From the NCBI RefSeq assembly GCF_016461785.1, contig NZ_JAEMUH010000014.1:1-64000 (forward strand): a stretch of DNA of 64,000 bases, written 5' to 3'. This DNA comes from Marinomonas ostreistagni (GTDB taxonomy: Bacteria > Pseudomonadota > Gammaproteobacteria > Pseudomonadales > Marinomonadaceae). Position 1 is the stretch's first letter. Each line of letters begins with the position of its first letter. Positions 43,079 through 52,617 of the stretch are shown here, one piece after another. The position numbers and the translations under genes are program-made. The notes under the pieces were generated by a model, which did not search any database, had not been told where the DNA came from, and saw only the letters and a program-made list of their open reading frames with translations.

Positions 43079-45202
43079 ATGCTTTCAGACTCAATAAAAG
43101 AAAATATTCAAACAGCGTATCGCGCTTATCTTGAAGCCAAAGGACATAAAGCACGTGTTGGCCAACGCCATATGATTGCAACGATTGCACGAACGCTTGG
43201 CAATATACGACAAGGGTCAGAAGGTGAAAGGCTTGGGGAGAAGCATGTGGCCGTGGTTGAGGCTGGAACAGGTACAGGTAAAACACTGTCTTACTGTTTA
43301 TCAGCGATCCCTATTGCGAAAGCCAAAGGGCTCAAATTAATCATATCAACAGCCACTGTCGCGCTACAGGAGCAGATTCTCCATAAAGAGCTACCAAGCC
43401 TACTAGAATATACCGATTACGCATTTCGCTATACCTTGGCCAAAGGTCGTGGCCGATACCTTTGCTTAAATAATTTAGAGAGTTTTTTGAGTGCGGAAGA
43501 TCAAGCGACAGAAGATATGTTCGCAGGCCTGTTTGAGCAACACTTAACCCCCGATGACGTGAATACCGTTTTGTACCAAGAAATGGATGATTCGCTTCGT
43601 GACGGTAAGTGGGATGGAGACAAAGATAATTGGGAGGGCATTATCCGTGAGCAGGATTGGCGACGTTTAACCACCGATCATCAGCAATGTACGAACCGAA
43701 ATTGTGCGAATTTTTCAGCCTGCCCATTTTTTAAAGCCAGAGCCGAGTTAGAGACGGCCGATGTCATTGTGGCCAACCACGATCTGGTATTGGCTGACTT
43801 ATCATTGGGCGGTGGTGCGATCTTATCCGATCCCAAAGAAACCATTTATGTGTTTGATGAGGGGCATCATTTACCGGACAAAGCCATCGGTCATTTCCGT
43901 CATGAGGTTCGCCTTCAGCAAAGCATTAGTTGGCTTAAGCAGCTAGACAAGAATTTGATCAACCTTCGTCAAGAACTGACCGATGAGGTCAGTCTAACGG
44001 GGCAAATCCTTCTAAAATTGCCACAGCAGATACAAAGCACGATCAATTTTATTCAATATGCACAGCAAGGGCTTGCTCCGTTTATTCAGAATTTGGGGTT
44101 AGACGAAGACTCTCGACAGCATCGTTTTGAGTTTGGAGTGATTCCTGATGAATTAAGGCAGCTTGCTTACAGTCTATCTACTTCCTATCAAAAACTGTTT
44201 AACCAAATAGAGAACATTCAAGATGAATGTAAAAAGGTAAAACAAAACGAAGGGATGGGATTAAGTGAAGAAACCGCTGAAAACTGGCTGCCTATCCTTG
44301 GTGTTATCCTTGGTCGCTTAGAAGCTTGTGTGGAACTTTGGAAGCTCTATGCGGCGCTGGACGACCAAAACTATCCCCCAAACGCTCGCTGGTTACTGGT
44401 GGTTGGGCAAGGACTTGAGCAGGATATAGAACTGGGTGGATCACCGATCTTGGCTGCACATACGCTGAGAATGCAACTGTGGGATAAGTGTTTTGGTGCT
44501 GTGGTGACATCGGCCACACTGACTGCGTTAAACGAATTTCATCGTTTTAATATGCGCTCCGGTGTGCCAAGAGAAAGCGAATACCTAAGAGTAGTCAGTC
44601 CCTTTGATTTTCAGAACAAGGGCACGCTGGTTGTTCCGAATATGATGTCCGAGCCCAATCATGCAGAAGCTCATACAAAAGAGCTAATCACATACTTGAA
44701 CGATAACGTCGATACATCACTTGGATCCTTAGTGTTGTTTTCCTCGCGGCGTCAAATGGAAGAGGTAGCAGCTGGCCTTAAAGATAACCTTAAAGACATT
44801 CTGCTGATTCAGGGGGAGCAGTCGAAGCGCATTATTTTGGAAAGCCACAAAGACGCTATAGATGGTGACAAAGGCAGTTTGTTATTTGGCTTGGCAAGCT
44901 TTGCGGAAGGCGTTGATTTACCTGGTAAGTACTTAACACGTGTATATATCGCCAAAATCCCATTTGCAGTTCCAGATGATCCAGTTGAAGCCACACTAGC
45001 AGAGTGGATTCAGCATCGCGGTGGTAACCCATTTATGGAAATTACAATTCCTGATGCCTCGTTGCGACTTGTTCAGGCAACGGGGCGTTTACTAAGAAGT
45101 GAAACAGACAGCGGTGAAATTCACATTCTGGATAAGCGCTTACATACGAAGCGCTATGGTAGGCAATTAATCAATAGCTTGCCGCCTTACAAACAGATTT
45201 AA
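43079..45202 (+). CDS. dinG: ATP-dependent DNA helicase DinG
   Basis: The 707-residue XPD-like superfamily 2 helicase unwinds 5'-tailed DNA, R-loops and forks after damage. It has Walker A in VEAGTGTGKTLSY, the DEAH-like box in VFDEGHHL, an ATGRLLRSETDSG motif VI, and an iron-sulfur domain with cysteines in RGRYLCLNN and CTNRNCANFSAC. Start at 43079 (MLSDSIKENIQ) gives the usual length (E. coli 716); the longer frame runs antisense through lexA and is rejected. It is divergent from lexA with two SOS boxes between. Confidence 0.95.
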   Translation: MLSDSIKENIQTAYRAYLEAKGHKARVGQRHMIATIARTLGNIRQGSEGERLGEKHVAVVEAGTGTGKTLSYCLSAIPIAKAKGLKLIISTATVALQEQILHKELPSLLEYTDYAFRYTLAKGRGRYLCLNNLESFLSAEDQATEDMFAGLFEQHLTPDDVNTVLYQEMDDSLRDGKWDGDKDNWEGIIREQDWRRLTTDHQQCTNRNCANFSACPFFKARAELETADVIVANHDLVLADLSLGGGAILSDPKETIYVFDEGHHLPDKAIGHFRHEVRLQQSISWLKQLDKNLINLRQELTDEVSLTGQILLKLPQQIQSTINFIQYAQQGLAPFIQNLGLDEDSRQHRFEFGVIPDELRQLAYSLSTSYQKLFNQIENIQDECKKVKQNEGMGLSEETAENWLPILGVILGRLEACVELWKLYAALDDQNYPPNARWLLVVGQGLEQDIELGGSPILAAHTLRMQLWDKCFGAVVTSATLTALNEFHRFNMRSGVPRESEYLRVVSPFDFQNKGTLVVPNMMSEPNHAEAHTKELITYLNDNVDTSLGSLVLFSSRRQMEEVAAGLKDNLKDILLIQGEQSKRIILESHKDAIDGDKGSLLFGLASFAEGVDLPGKYLTRVYIAKIPFAVPDDPVEATLAEWIQHRGGNPFMEITIPDASLRLVQATGRLLRSETDSGEIHILDKRLHTKRYGRQLINSLPPYKQI

Positions 45203-45290
45203 CCAAACTAAAGGTGATAAAGAGCTACCATTTAGGTACACTTCATGCCTGAGTAATTACATTCATTCAAAAGAGATTAAAGACTCTCAC

Positions 45291-46622
45291 ATGGAAAAAC
45301 AGCAAGAAGCCGCGCGCCCTGCATCAAAGGGACCAAAGCGCCAACGTAGACCCCGTCGCAAACACAACAAAAGCAGTGCTAACGCTTCGGGAGCTGATAC
45401 TCCAACTGCTGAAAAAACGTCTAATGGAGAACTTTGGTCAATTAAAGACTTTAAGGTTGCTGAAGTAGAAGGCAAAGTGCGTTTTCATGACATGAATCTA
45501 CCCGATCGTGTGATGAGAGCTATTCAAACCATGGGGTTTGAATACTGCAGTGAGATCCAAGCAGCAACACTACCTGCTACACTCCAAGGTTATGACCTGA
45601 TTGGTCAAGCTCAAACGGGCACCGGTAAGACAGCCGCGTTCTTGATTGCGATGATAAGTGATTTCTTAGATTACCCAACTGACGGTGATCGTGCGAATAA
45701 CTTCCCACGTGGTTTGATCATTGCACCAACTCGTGAGCTTGCTTTGCAAATCGCTGATGAAGCAGAAAAACTGACTAAGTACACAAACTTAAACGTTGTG
45801 TCATTAGTGGGTGGCATGAACTATGAAAAACAGCGTCAGCAGCTTGAAACAGAATATGTTGATCTAATTGTTGCCACGCCAGGTCGTTTACTTGATTTCG
45901 CACGCAGCAAGAAAGTGATGCTTAACAAAGTGGAATGTGTGGTTCTAGATGAAGCTGACCGTATGCTATCTATGGGCTTTATCCCTGATGTAAAAAGCAT
46001 TATTCGCATGACGCCTCACAAAGAGCGTCGTCAGACCATGCTGTTTAGTGCAACCTTCCCGAAAGACATTCAGGCATTGGCTCGTCAGTGGACCTTCCAC
46101 CCGAAAGAAGTGTCTGTTGTCCCTAAAGAAACGACGAATAAAAATATCGATCAAGTTATTTACACGGTTTCTAATAACCAAAAATGGCCAATCTTGAAAA
46201 AGCTAATCGAAGAGAATGGTAGTCAACGTACTATTATTTTTGCGAACCGTCGTGATGAGACCCGTGATCTCCACGAAAAACTGAAGAAGGCTAATATTAA
46301 CTGTGCCATGCTTTCAGGTGAGGTTTCTCAAGATAAGCGCGTTAAAACCCTTGCCAAGTTCAAAGACGGAAGTATTCAGGTATTGGTAGCGACTGATGTC
46401 GCTGGTCGTGGTATTCACGTAGATAACATTGAGCTGGTTGTTAACTATGCTTTGCCTGATGACCCTGAAGATTACGTACACCGCATCGGTCGTACAGGTC
46501 GCGGTGGTGAAATGGGTAAATCAGTAAGCTTCGCTACTGAAGACGACTCTTTCATGATCCCTGAAATTGAAGCGACCATCGGTACGTCTATTCGTTGTGA
46601 ATACGTTCGAGATCAGGACTAG
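45291..46622 (+). CDS. rhlB: ATP-dependent RNA helicase RhlB
   Basis: The 443-residue DEAD-box helicase has a basic, low-complexity N-terminal extension of about 40 residues (RQRRPRRKHNKSS) that may bind RNA. The helicase core contains AQTGTGKTAAF, PTRELALQI, VVLDEADRM, LFSATF and HRIGRTGR. It resembles the Pseudomonas RhlB form, with WSIKDFKVAEVEGKVRFHDMNL before the Q motif and a short C-terminus. RhlB unwinds mRNA, often with the RNase E degradosome. Monocistronic or leading into selO. Confidence 0.9.
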   Translation: MEKQQEAARPASKGPKRQRRPRRKHNKSSANASGADTPTAEKTSNGELWSIKDFKVAEVEGKVRFHDMNLPDRVMRAIQTMGFEYCSEIQAATLPATLQGYDLIGQAQTGTGKTAAFLIAMISDFLDYPTDGDRANNFPRGLIIAPTRELALQIADEAEKLTKYTNLNVVSLVGGMNYEKQRQQLETEYVDLIVATPGRLLDFARSKKVMLNKVECVVLDEADRMLSMGFIPDVKSIIRMTPHKERRQTMLFSATFPKDIQALARQWTFHPKEVSVVPKETTNKNIDQVIYTVSNNQKWPILKKLIEENGSQRTIIFANRRDETRDLHEKLKKANINCAMLSGEVSQDKRVKTLAKFKDGSIQVLVATDVAGRGIHVDNIELVVNYALPDDPEDYVHRIGRTGRGGEMGKSVSFATEDDSFMIPEIEATIGTSIRCEYVRDQD

Positions 46623-46631
46623 AAATAGTTT

Positions 46632-48047
46632 ATGCGTTTGCAGCATCGTTTTGCTCAACTAGGTAATGAGTTTAGTGCTCATACCCATGTACAACCGTTG
46701 CAAGAGCAACGGTTGGTTGAGATAAACAAACGTCATGCTCAATATCTAGACATTGATATTGCAAACGCTCAGACGCTTTCTATCTTATCTGGTGAAGCCA
46801 CATTATCTGATAGTCTGAGCATGGTCTATGCGGGTCACCAATTTGGTGGCTTTACACCACAACTCGGAGATGGCCGAGGTGTTCTTCTGGGAGAAGTCAT
46901 CGCTCAAGATGGCTCTTATCACGATCTTCACGTAAAAGGCTCAGGACAAACACCATTCAGCAGGCAGGGTGACGGTAGGGCTGTTCTTCGCTCATCTATT
47001 CGAGAATATTTAGCCAGTGAAGCAATGGCTGCTCTTGGTATTCCAACTTCCAGAGCATTAGCATTGTTCGATAGCAAACAAACCGTCTATCGCGAGCGTC
47101 CCGAAATCGGCGCTATGCTCATTCGGACAGCTCAAACACACATTCGCTTCGGTCATTTTGAATACTTTTTTGCTCATAAAAAGCCAGCAGAGCTACAGCG
47201 CCTCATCGACTTTACTCTAGAAAATCATTTTCCGCATTGTCTCAACACTGAATTTCCAATAAAAGCCATGCTTATTGAAGTGGTTGAGCGGACCGCTCGC
47301 ATGATCGCTAAGTGGCAAGCGAATGGTTTCCAGCATGGGGTAATGAATACCGATAATTTCTCTATTTTAGGAGAAACCATCGATTACGGTCCGTTTGGTT
47401 TTATGGAAAATTTCAATGATCGTTGGATTAGTAATCACTCCGATCACGAAGGGCGATATGCTTTTCATCGTCAACCCGGGATAGGGCTTTGGAACCTAAA
47501 CTGTTTGATGCACGCTTTCTCGGGTCATTTAACTCGTGACGATCTGATTGATGTATTGAAGCATTACGAACCTTGCCTACAAGAACATTACGATAACTTG
47601 ATGGCACAAAAGCTTGGTATTAAAGTCGATGAAAACCTCGAACCTTTACTGGACAAGTTATTTGCTCTACTGCGTCGTGAAAAGCTCGATTACTCATTGT
47701 TTTTTAGATCTTTGTCGCATTTAACACCTAACAGTCCAGAATTACTCTTAGATAAGGTGATCGACAGGCAAGCAATGTCTCAATGGCTTGACTACTATTG
47801 GTCTGTGCGCAATAAATCACAAGTAGATGATGCCCAGCATAAAATGCTGGACGTAAACCCTAAATTTGTTTTAAGAAATTATCTGGCTCATGAAGTCATA
47901 ACAGCTGCTGAAAAGGGAAACTATTTACCATTTCGTCAGCTGCTTGCGGTCGTATCTAGTCCTTTTGAGGAGCACCCAGAGAGTAACTCTTTGGCCATGC
48001 GTAGCCCAGAATGGGGAAAAGACCTAGAAGTAAGCTGCTCATCTTAA
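46632..48047 (+). CDS. selO: Protein adenylyltransferase SelO
   Basis: The 471-residue kinase-like enzyme (formerly YdiU/UPF0061) transfers AMP to Ser, Thr or Tyr of redox proteins. It has YAGHQFGGFTPQLGDGRG, KGSGQTPFSR (102-111), the active-site VMNTDN (Asp240, Asn241) and DYGPFGF (Asp250, the metal-binding DFG equivalent). No C-terminal selenocysteine-type cysteine motif is apparent except for the final CSS, which fits the bacterial CxxU/C-type tail only loosely. It lies 9 bp after rhlB. Confidence 0.94.
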   Translation: MRLQHRFAQLGNEFSAHTHVQPLQEQRLVEINKRHAQYLDIDIANAQTLSILSGEATLSDSLSMVYAGHQFGGFTPQLGDGRGVLLGEVIAQDGSYHDLHVKGSGQTPFSRQGDGRAVLRSSIREYLASEAMAALGIPTSRALALFDSKQTVYRERPEIGAMLIRTAQTHIRFGHFEYFFAHKKPAELQRLIDFTLENHFPHCLNTEFPIKAMLIEVVERTARMIAKWQANGFQHGVMNTDNFSILGETIDYGPFGFMENFNDRWISNHSDHEGRYAFHRQPGIGLWNLNCLMHAFSGHLTRDDLIDVLKHYEPCLQEHYDNLMAQKLGIKVDENLEPLLDKLFALLRREKLDYSLFFRSLSHLTPNSPELLLDKVIDRQAMSQWLDYYWSVRNKSQVDDAQHKMLDVNPKFVLRNYLAHEVITAAEKGNYLPFRQLLAVVSSPFEEHPESNSLAMRSPEWGKDLEVSCSS

Positions 48048-48066
48048 TGTAAGGTTAAATATTTAT

Positions 48067-49098
48067 ATGGATAAGCAATCAGTTTGTGTATTAGGTGGTG
48101 GTAGCTTCGGTACGGCGTTGGCTAACATCATGGCAAAAAATGGCCACCAAGTAAGCCAATGGATGCGCAACGAAGAACAAGTGGAAGAGATTAACTTAAC
48201 AGGACTTAATAGCCGTTATCTTCCTAATGCGCCGTTACATCAAGAGCTACTTGCCACGAGCAATTTGGAAGAAGCCATACGTACCAGTAACACGATCTTT
48301 GTATCGATTCCCTCCAAATCATTTGAGCAGGTCGTGGAAAGAATTAAGCCGTTGCTGACACCGAATCAGGTATTGATCAGCACGACTAAAGGCTTCAACC
48401 CTAATCGCTTCGAGCTTATGAGTGATATTCTGAAGCGAAACGGTGTCACTGAGCGCATTGGCGTATTAAGTGGTCCAAATTTAGCGAAAGAAATTGCTGC
48501 TGGCCATTTAACCGGATCTGTTATTGCCAGTGATGATGATGCACTTAGAACTACTGTTATTGAGCTACTTAAATCTCGGACGTTTAGAGTCTATGAGAAC
48601 CGTGACAGCACCGGTGTTGAATTAGCCGGCGCCTTGAAAAACATTTATGCCATTGTCTGTGGTTTAGCAAAAGCTATGAAAGTGGGTGAAAACACCATGG
48701 CGATGATTATGACACGTAGTCTTGCAGAAATGAGTCGCTTTGCGGTTCATTTTGGTGCCAATCCAATGACTTTTTTAGGCCTTGCAGGAATGGGAGATCT
48801 AATCGCTACCTGTACCTCTCCACTGAGTCGTAATTATCGAGTAGGGTTTGCTTTGGGTTCAGGAGAAGAACTGGAAAAGGCAATCGGAGCTATTGGTGAA
48901 GTTGCGGAAGGTGTAAATACCCTAAAAATGGTAGTAGAAGAAGCGGATAAACATGGCTTGTATATGCCATTAGCTTCTGGTTTGTATAAACTTATTTTTG
49001 ACAACGCGAGTTTAGATTCTTTAATCGGTAGCATGATGACCGGCGAACAGAAATGGGATGTAGAATTCGCAACTGCTGGAGTAAATAGAAATGAATAA
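48067..49098 (+). CDS. gpsA: Glycerol-3-phosphate dehydrogenase [NAD(P)+]
   Basis: The 343-residue enzyme reduces dihydroxyacetone phosphate to sn-glycerol-3-phosphate for phospholipid synthesis. It has the Rossmann motif LGGGSFGTALANIMAKNGH, FVSIPSKSF, and the substrate-binding VELAGALKNIYAIVCG with the catalytic Lys. The 3' end overlaps the next gene by 8 nt, indicating an operon. Confidence 0.96.
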   Translation: MDKQSVCVLGGGSFGTALANIMAKNGHQVSQWMRNEEQVEEINLTGLNSRYLPNAPLHQELLATSNLEEAIRTSNTIFVSIPSKSFEQVVERIKPLLTPNQVLISTTKGFNPNRFELMSDILKRNGVTERIGVLSGPNLAKEIAAGHLTGSVIASDDDALRTTVIELLKSRTFRVYENRDSTGVELAGALKNIYAIVCGLAKAMKVGENTMAMIMTRSLAEMSRFAVHFGANPMTFLGLAGMGDLIATCTSPLSRNYRVGFALGSGEELEKAIGAIGEVAEGVNTLKMVVEEADKHGLYMPLASGLYKLIFDNASLDSLIGSMMTGEQKWDVEFATAGVNRNE

Positions 49099-49366
49099 AC
49101 CTGGTTACGCAAATCAAGAGTTTTGGATCCGACTCGTTTTCATGTTGATTTATTGGTGTCTTCTAAACCTAGCCCTAACGGTGTTCGGTTTTTTAGTTGT
49201 TATAACTACCATCGTTAAATTTGCTTCGAAGTGTGAACTTTCAAGCTTAACGTATTGGGTGCGTTCTACAGGTGTGTTTGTAAAGCAAATCGTATCATTC
49301 TTGTCTTTTAGTACAGAAGAAAAGCCATTTCCTTTCCAGCCTTGGTCTGACAAAGATGGCGAATAA
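49091..49366 (+). CDS. DUF4389 membrane protein
   Basis: The 91-residue product has a hydrophobic first half (EFWIRLVFMLIYWCLLNLAL, GFLVVITTIVKF) with two membrane segments and a C-terminal FPFQPW tail typical of DUF4389. Function unknown. It overlaps gpsA by 8 nt and is followed directly by sixA, an order seen in other gammaproteobacteria. Confidence 0.82.
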   Translation: MNKPGYANQEFWIRLVFMLIYWCLLNLALTVFGFLVVITTIVKFASKCELSSLTYWVRSTGVFVKQIVSFLSFSTEEKPFPFQPWSDKDGE

Positions 49367-49367
49367 G

Positions 49368-49841
49368 ATGAAGCGGTTATACGTCATGAGGCACGGCCAT
49401 GCCGAGCCTCATGGTTATGAGTCTGATGATCAGCGTCAGCTGACGCAGCAAGGATTTGAAGAGGTACAGCGAACAGCGGAACAGTTTGCAGCGAAGCTAG
49501 AGGACTTTGAAGCGATTTTTGTCAGTCCATATGTTCGTGCTCAGCAAACTGCCAATGAGTTCATTAAGACATTAGGCACAGGGGCAAAATTCCAAACAGT
49601 GGACCTGATCACGCCGAGTGGTAAACCGCTCGATGTGGCTTTGTGGCTACACGACTTACCTTTTTCTTCTGTATTATTGGTTACTCATCAGCCATTTGCT
49701 TATCAGTTAGTGGACATGTTAGTGGATGAACCATTGCCTTATGATTTTCAAATGACAACGGCAACTATGGCTGCACTTGAGGGGGAACTCTTTGCAACGG
49801 CTTGCTGTCAATTTAGATGGGCAATCTCTCCAAATCTGTAA
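49368..49841 (+). CDS. sixA: Phosphohistidine phosphatase SixA
   Basis: The 157-residue histidine-phosphatase-superfamily protein has the RHG nucleophile motif in LYVMRHGHAEP, SPYVRAQQTA, and the second His in LLVTHQPFAYQLV. SixA removes phosphate from phosphohistidine on HPt domains or on the PTSNtr protein NPr. The ATG at 49368 is preferred because it gives the normal N-terminus; an in-frame ATG at 49356 overlaps the DUF4389 gene and is possible. Confidence 0.9.
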   Translation: MKRLYVMRHGHAEPHGYESDDQRQLTQQGFEEVQRTAEQFAAKLEDFEAIFVSPYVRAQQTANEFIKTLGTGAKFQTVDLITPSGKPLDVALWLHDLPFSSVLLVTHQPFAYQLVDMLVDEPLPYDFQMTTATMAALEGELFATACCQFRWAISPNL

Positions 49842-49860
49842 AGAGTTTAGTTAATAAGTT

Positions 49861-50721
49861 ATGTCTAATGATACGCAATATAACTTAGGTCACACTAGCT
49901 TAGCGGGGCAACAGTGGCTATCAAGCAACCCTAATGCTCTTAGGCTGCTGATGCTCCATGGCTGGCTAGATAATTCAGCGTCCTTTACGAATTTAGCTGG
50001 CTATTTATCTGATTATAATGTATCGGCTGTGGATCTTGCAGGGCATGGTCTATCTGATCACCGGCCAGATGGTTGTTTTTACCATTTATGGGATTATGCA
50101 TTAGATATTATTAGCATCTTGAACCTCAGCTCTCAGCCTATTTGGTTAATTGGGCATAGCATGGGGGGAGCAGTTGGCATGCTGGTCGCTGCTTTGGCAC
50201 CAGAAAAAGTACGTGGCTTAATTGTTTTAGACAGTCTTGGACCCGCGACTGCAACTCCTGATGAGCGTGTTGTTACGATGAAGCGCGCTATGCAGAAAAT
50301 GTTGAAGCAACGAACTCTAAGAAACACTCATTACCCATCCCAAGAGGATCTTGTCTACGCAAGGATGCATGGCATGACAGAGCTTAGCTATGAAGCAGCC
50401 AATCTATTGGTTAGTCGTGGTTCAACGGTAAGAAATGGAGAATGGGTATGGCGATCAGATTCAAAGCTATCATTCCCTTCACCATATCGTATGGATGAGG
50501 CCTCTGTGGAGGCTTATATTTCTTCTATTAAATGTCCAACTCTGGCCTTGTTGGCGAATCAAGGCTTTTATAGAAATGAACCAGATTTACTTAAACGACG
50601 TACTCAAATGTTCCCTTGGATAAAAGTGCAGTTTCTCGATGGTAGTCATCACTTCCACCTAGAGTCTGAAACTTGCTATTCGGTTGCACAGGAAATTCAT
50701 CGATTTATCGACCAGAATTAA
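49861..50721 (+). CDS. Alpha/beta-hydrolase
   Basis: The 286-residue protein has the fold's oxyanion region LMLHGWLDNSASF, the nucleophile elbow GHSMGG with the catalytic Ser, an acid in the CPTLALLANQGF region and the final catalytic His in DGSHHFHLE. It resembles the MEST-like/serine hydrolase group found between sixA and DUF4892 in other marine gammaproteobacteria. Substrate unknown; cytoplasmic. Confidence 0.88.
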   Translation: MSNDTQYNLGHTSLAGQQWLSSNPNALRLLMLHGWLDNSASFTNLAGYLSDYNVSAVDLAGHGLSDHRPDGCFYHLWDYALDIISILNLSSQPIWLIGHSMGGAVGMLVAALAPEKVRGLIVLDSLGPATATPDERVVTMKRAMQKMLKQRTLRNTHYPSQEDLVYARMHGMTELSYEAANLLVSRGSTVRNGEWVWRSDSKLSFPSPYRMDEASVEAYISSIKCPTLALLANQGFYRNEPDLLKRRTQMFPWIKVQFLDGSHHFHLESETCYSVAQEIHRFIDQN

Positions 50722-50753
50722 TATTCGTATAACCGTGTTAAGGAGTGAGCAAT

Positions 50754-51563
50754 ATGTTACGTAACTTTGTCACCGCGTTCACGGCAGCTTGTTGTCTAAG
50801 CAGCACGGTTGTCTTTGCAACAGAAGCCTCTAACAACCAACAAGAGATCCCTGTGTATCGAAGTGCTCAGATTGTTAAGAGCACGCCAGTAGAAAACGCC
50901 AGTTTTGAAATTCCTTTGGCTAAGATATACCGCTCGGGACGAGGTTGGGAGCCCGAAAAAGTAACAGTTGTTGAAGGCTCATCTGTTAGAACACTTTATA
51001 AAATCGGTCGCAATGTTCCAATGGAATCGGTTGAGTCTTTTTATGATCAAGCTATTCGAAATTTAGATGGTGTTGAGCTCCTTTTTGAGTGCCATAGCCG
51101 CTCATGCGGTAGCTCAAATGCTTGGGCAAACAACTTCTTTAATGACTATTTGCTTTACGGTGCCGACTCTAGTCAGACTTTGTGGGTAGCAAAAGACGCT
51201 CAACAACACTACTGGGTCGTATACCTGAATCGCCGTGGGGCTGGTGATGTTATGGTGAGAATTGATGAGATCATCCCCCAAGACAGTGAGCAGAATATTG
51301 CTATTCTTGCCCAATTTAATGCTAACGATATCCCAAGAATTCGACGTTTTTTATCTGAAACAATCGATCTAAGTTCAATTATTGGCTTTGTGACAAGTAA
51401 GGCTGATAACCGAACAGCGGTAAGCGTTGGAGATCAATATATTCATGATATTCAATTGGGTTTAAGTCCCGAAGAGCGACGTGACGTGCGTTTTATTAAC
51501 TTGGCCGACATGGGTGACCCTGCACTCGGTTCGGATCGAGTTGTTTTTATTCGTAATCAATAA
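50754..51563 (+). CDS. DUF4892 domain exported protein
   Basis: The 269-residue product has an N-terminal signal peptide (MLRNFVTAFTAACCLSSTVVFA, cleavage near 22) and a DUF4892 body (IPVYRSAQIVKS.., LLFECHSRSCGSSNAWANN, YWVVYLNRRGAGDVMVR). It should be periplasmic or outer-membrane associated; members sometimes carry an OmpA-like domain, absent here. The cysteine pair CHSRSC may form a disulfide. ATG at 50754 is preferred over the GTG at 50745 because AAGGAG is 8 nt upstream. Confidence 0.85.
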   Translation: MLRNFVTAFTAACCLSSTVVFATEASNNQQEIPVYRSAQIVKSTPVENASFEIPLAKIYRSGRGWEPEKVTVVEGSSVRTLYKIGRNVPMESVESFYDQAIRNLDGVELLFECHSRSCGSSNAWANNFFNDYLLYGADSSQTLWVAKDAQQHYWVVYLNRRGAGDVMVRIDEIIPQDSEQNIAILAQFNANDIPRIRRFLSETIDLSSIIGFVTSKADNRTAVSVGDQYIHDIQLGLSPEERRDVRFINLADMGDPALGSDRVVFIRNQ

Positions 51564-51589
51564 GTACGAGCATCAAAGGAATAGATTAT

Positions 51590-52516
51590 ATGGCAGGAAA
51601 AACCGTTTCATTAGTACTCGGGAGCGGTGCGGCTCGTGGTCACGCTCATATCGGTGTAATAAACGCACTTGAGCAACAAGGGTATGAAATTATTTCCATA
51701 TCAGGCTGTTCGATTGGTTCTATTATTGGCGGGATTTACCTCTCAGGCAAGCTTAAAGAATATCAAGAATGGGCAGAATCTTTAGATCGATTTCATGTGC
51801 TAAAGCTACTTGATATGGCGGTGCTAATGGGTGGATATGTGAGAGGCGATCGCTATTTTAAAGTGATCGAAGAGTTGTTAGGAGACGACATTAACATAGA
51901 GGAACTACCTCGACCATTTACCGCAATAGGCGTCGATTTACTTAGCCAAAAGGAATTTTGGTTTCAAAAGGGTAGCCTGTTAAAAGCTATGCGTGCATCT
52001 TCTGCGGTGCCTTCTATTGTTAGTCCAGTACAAGTTGGCGGTAGAGTTTATGTTGATGGTGGTGTGCTCAACCCACTTCCCATTATACCGACCGTGTCGG
52101 CTGGAGCTGATTACATTATCGCTGTGGACCTTAACGGGCCAGCTCAAGAGCTGCCTGAATCTGAGGTTGTCCAGCCAGAGCAAGAAGCTGAATGGTGGCG
52201 AAGTGTCAAAGATTTCTTTGGTAAAACAGAAGACGGCTCAGAGACTGACCTTGAACCAGAAACCCGATATGACACTCATAATTGGGGGCGAATTCAAACT
52301 ATTAATATGATGTTTGAGACGATGCAAGAGTCTCTCACACAATACAAAATAGCAGGATATCCTCCAAACTTATTGATTTCATTACCCAAGGACGCCTGCA
52401 ATTTCTATGAGTTCTGGCGTTCAAAAGAATTAATCGAGCTCGGACATAAAGTCACAACCGATGCTTTAGCGCAACTAGAGTCACCTAAACGCGACTACTT
52501 TTCTTTCCCGAGCTAA
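51590..52516 (+). CDS. Patatin-like phospholipase (RssA-like)
   Basis: The 308-residue protein has the patatin oxyanion motif LGSGAARGHAHIGV, the nucleophile Ser41 in GCSIG and the catalytic dyad Asp156 in VDGG. No signal peptide or transporter domain is present, so it is a cytoplasmic or membrane-peripheral acyl hydrolase of the RssA/YchK type. A low-complexity acidic loop (VVQPEQEAEWW) is inserted after the catalytic Asp. Start spacing places it in the run beginning at sixA. Confidence 0.9.
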   Translation: MAGKTVSLVLGSGAARGHAHIGVINALEQQGYEIISISGCSIGSIIGGIYLSGKLKEYQEWAESLDRFHVLKLLDMAVLMGGYVRGDRYFKVIEELLGDDINIEELPRPFTAIGVDLLSQKEFWFQKGSLLKAMRASSAVPSIVSPVQVGGRVYVDGGVLNPLPIIPTVSAGADYIIAVDLNGPAQELPESEVVQPEQEAEWWRSVKDFFGKTEDGSETDLEPETRYDTHNWGRIQTINMMFETMQESLTQYKIAGYPPNLLISLPKDACNFYEFWRSKELIELGHKVTTDALAQLESPKRDYFSFPS

Positions 52517-52617
52517 CTTTATTATTTCGCAACTATGATATGAGCTCCAAACATAGATATAAAAGATAAAATAAGTATAATATTTTTCATTATTATTTTA
52601 TCTAAGGTTTTATTGTT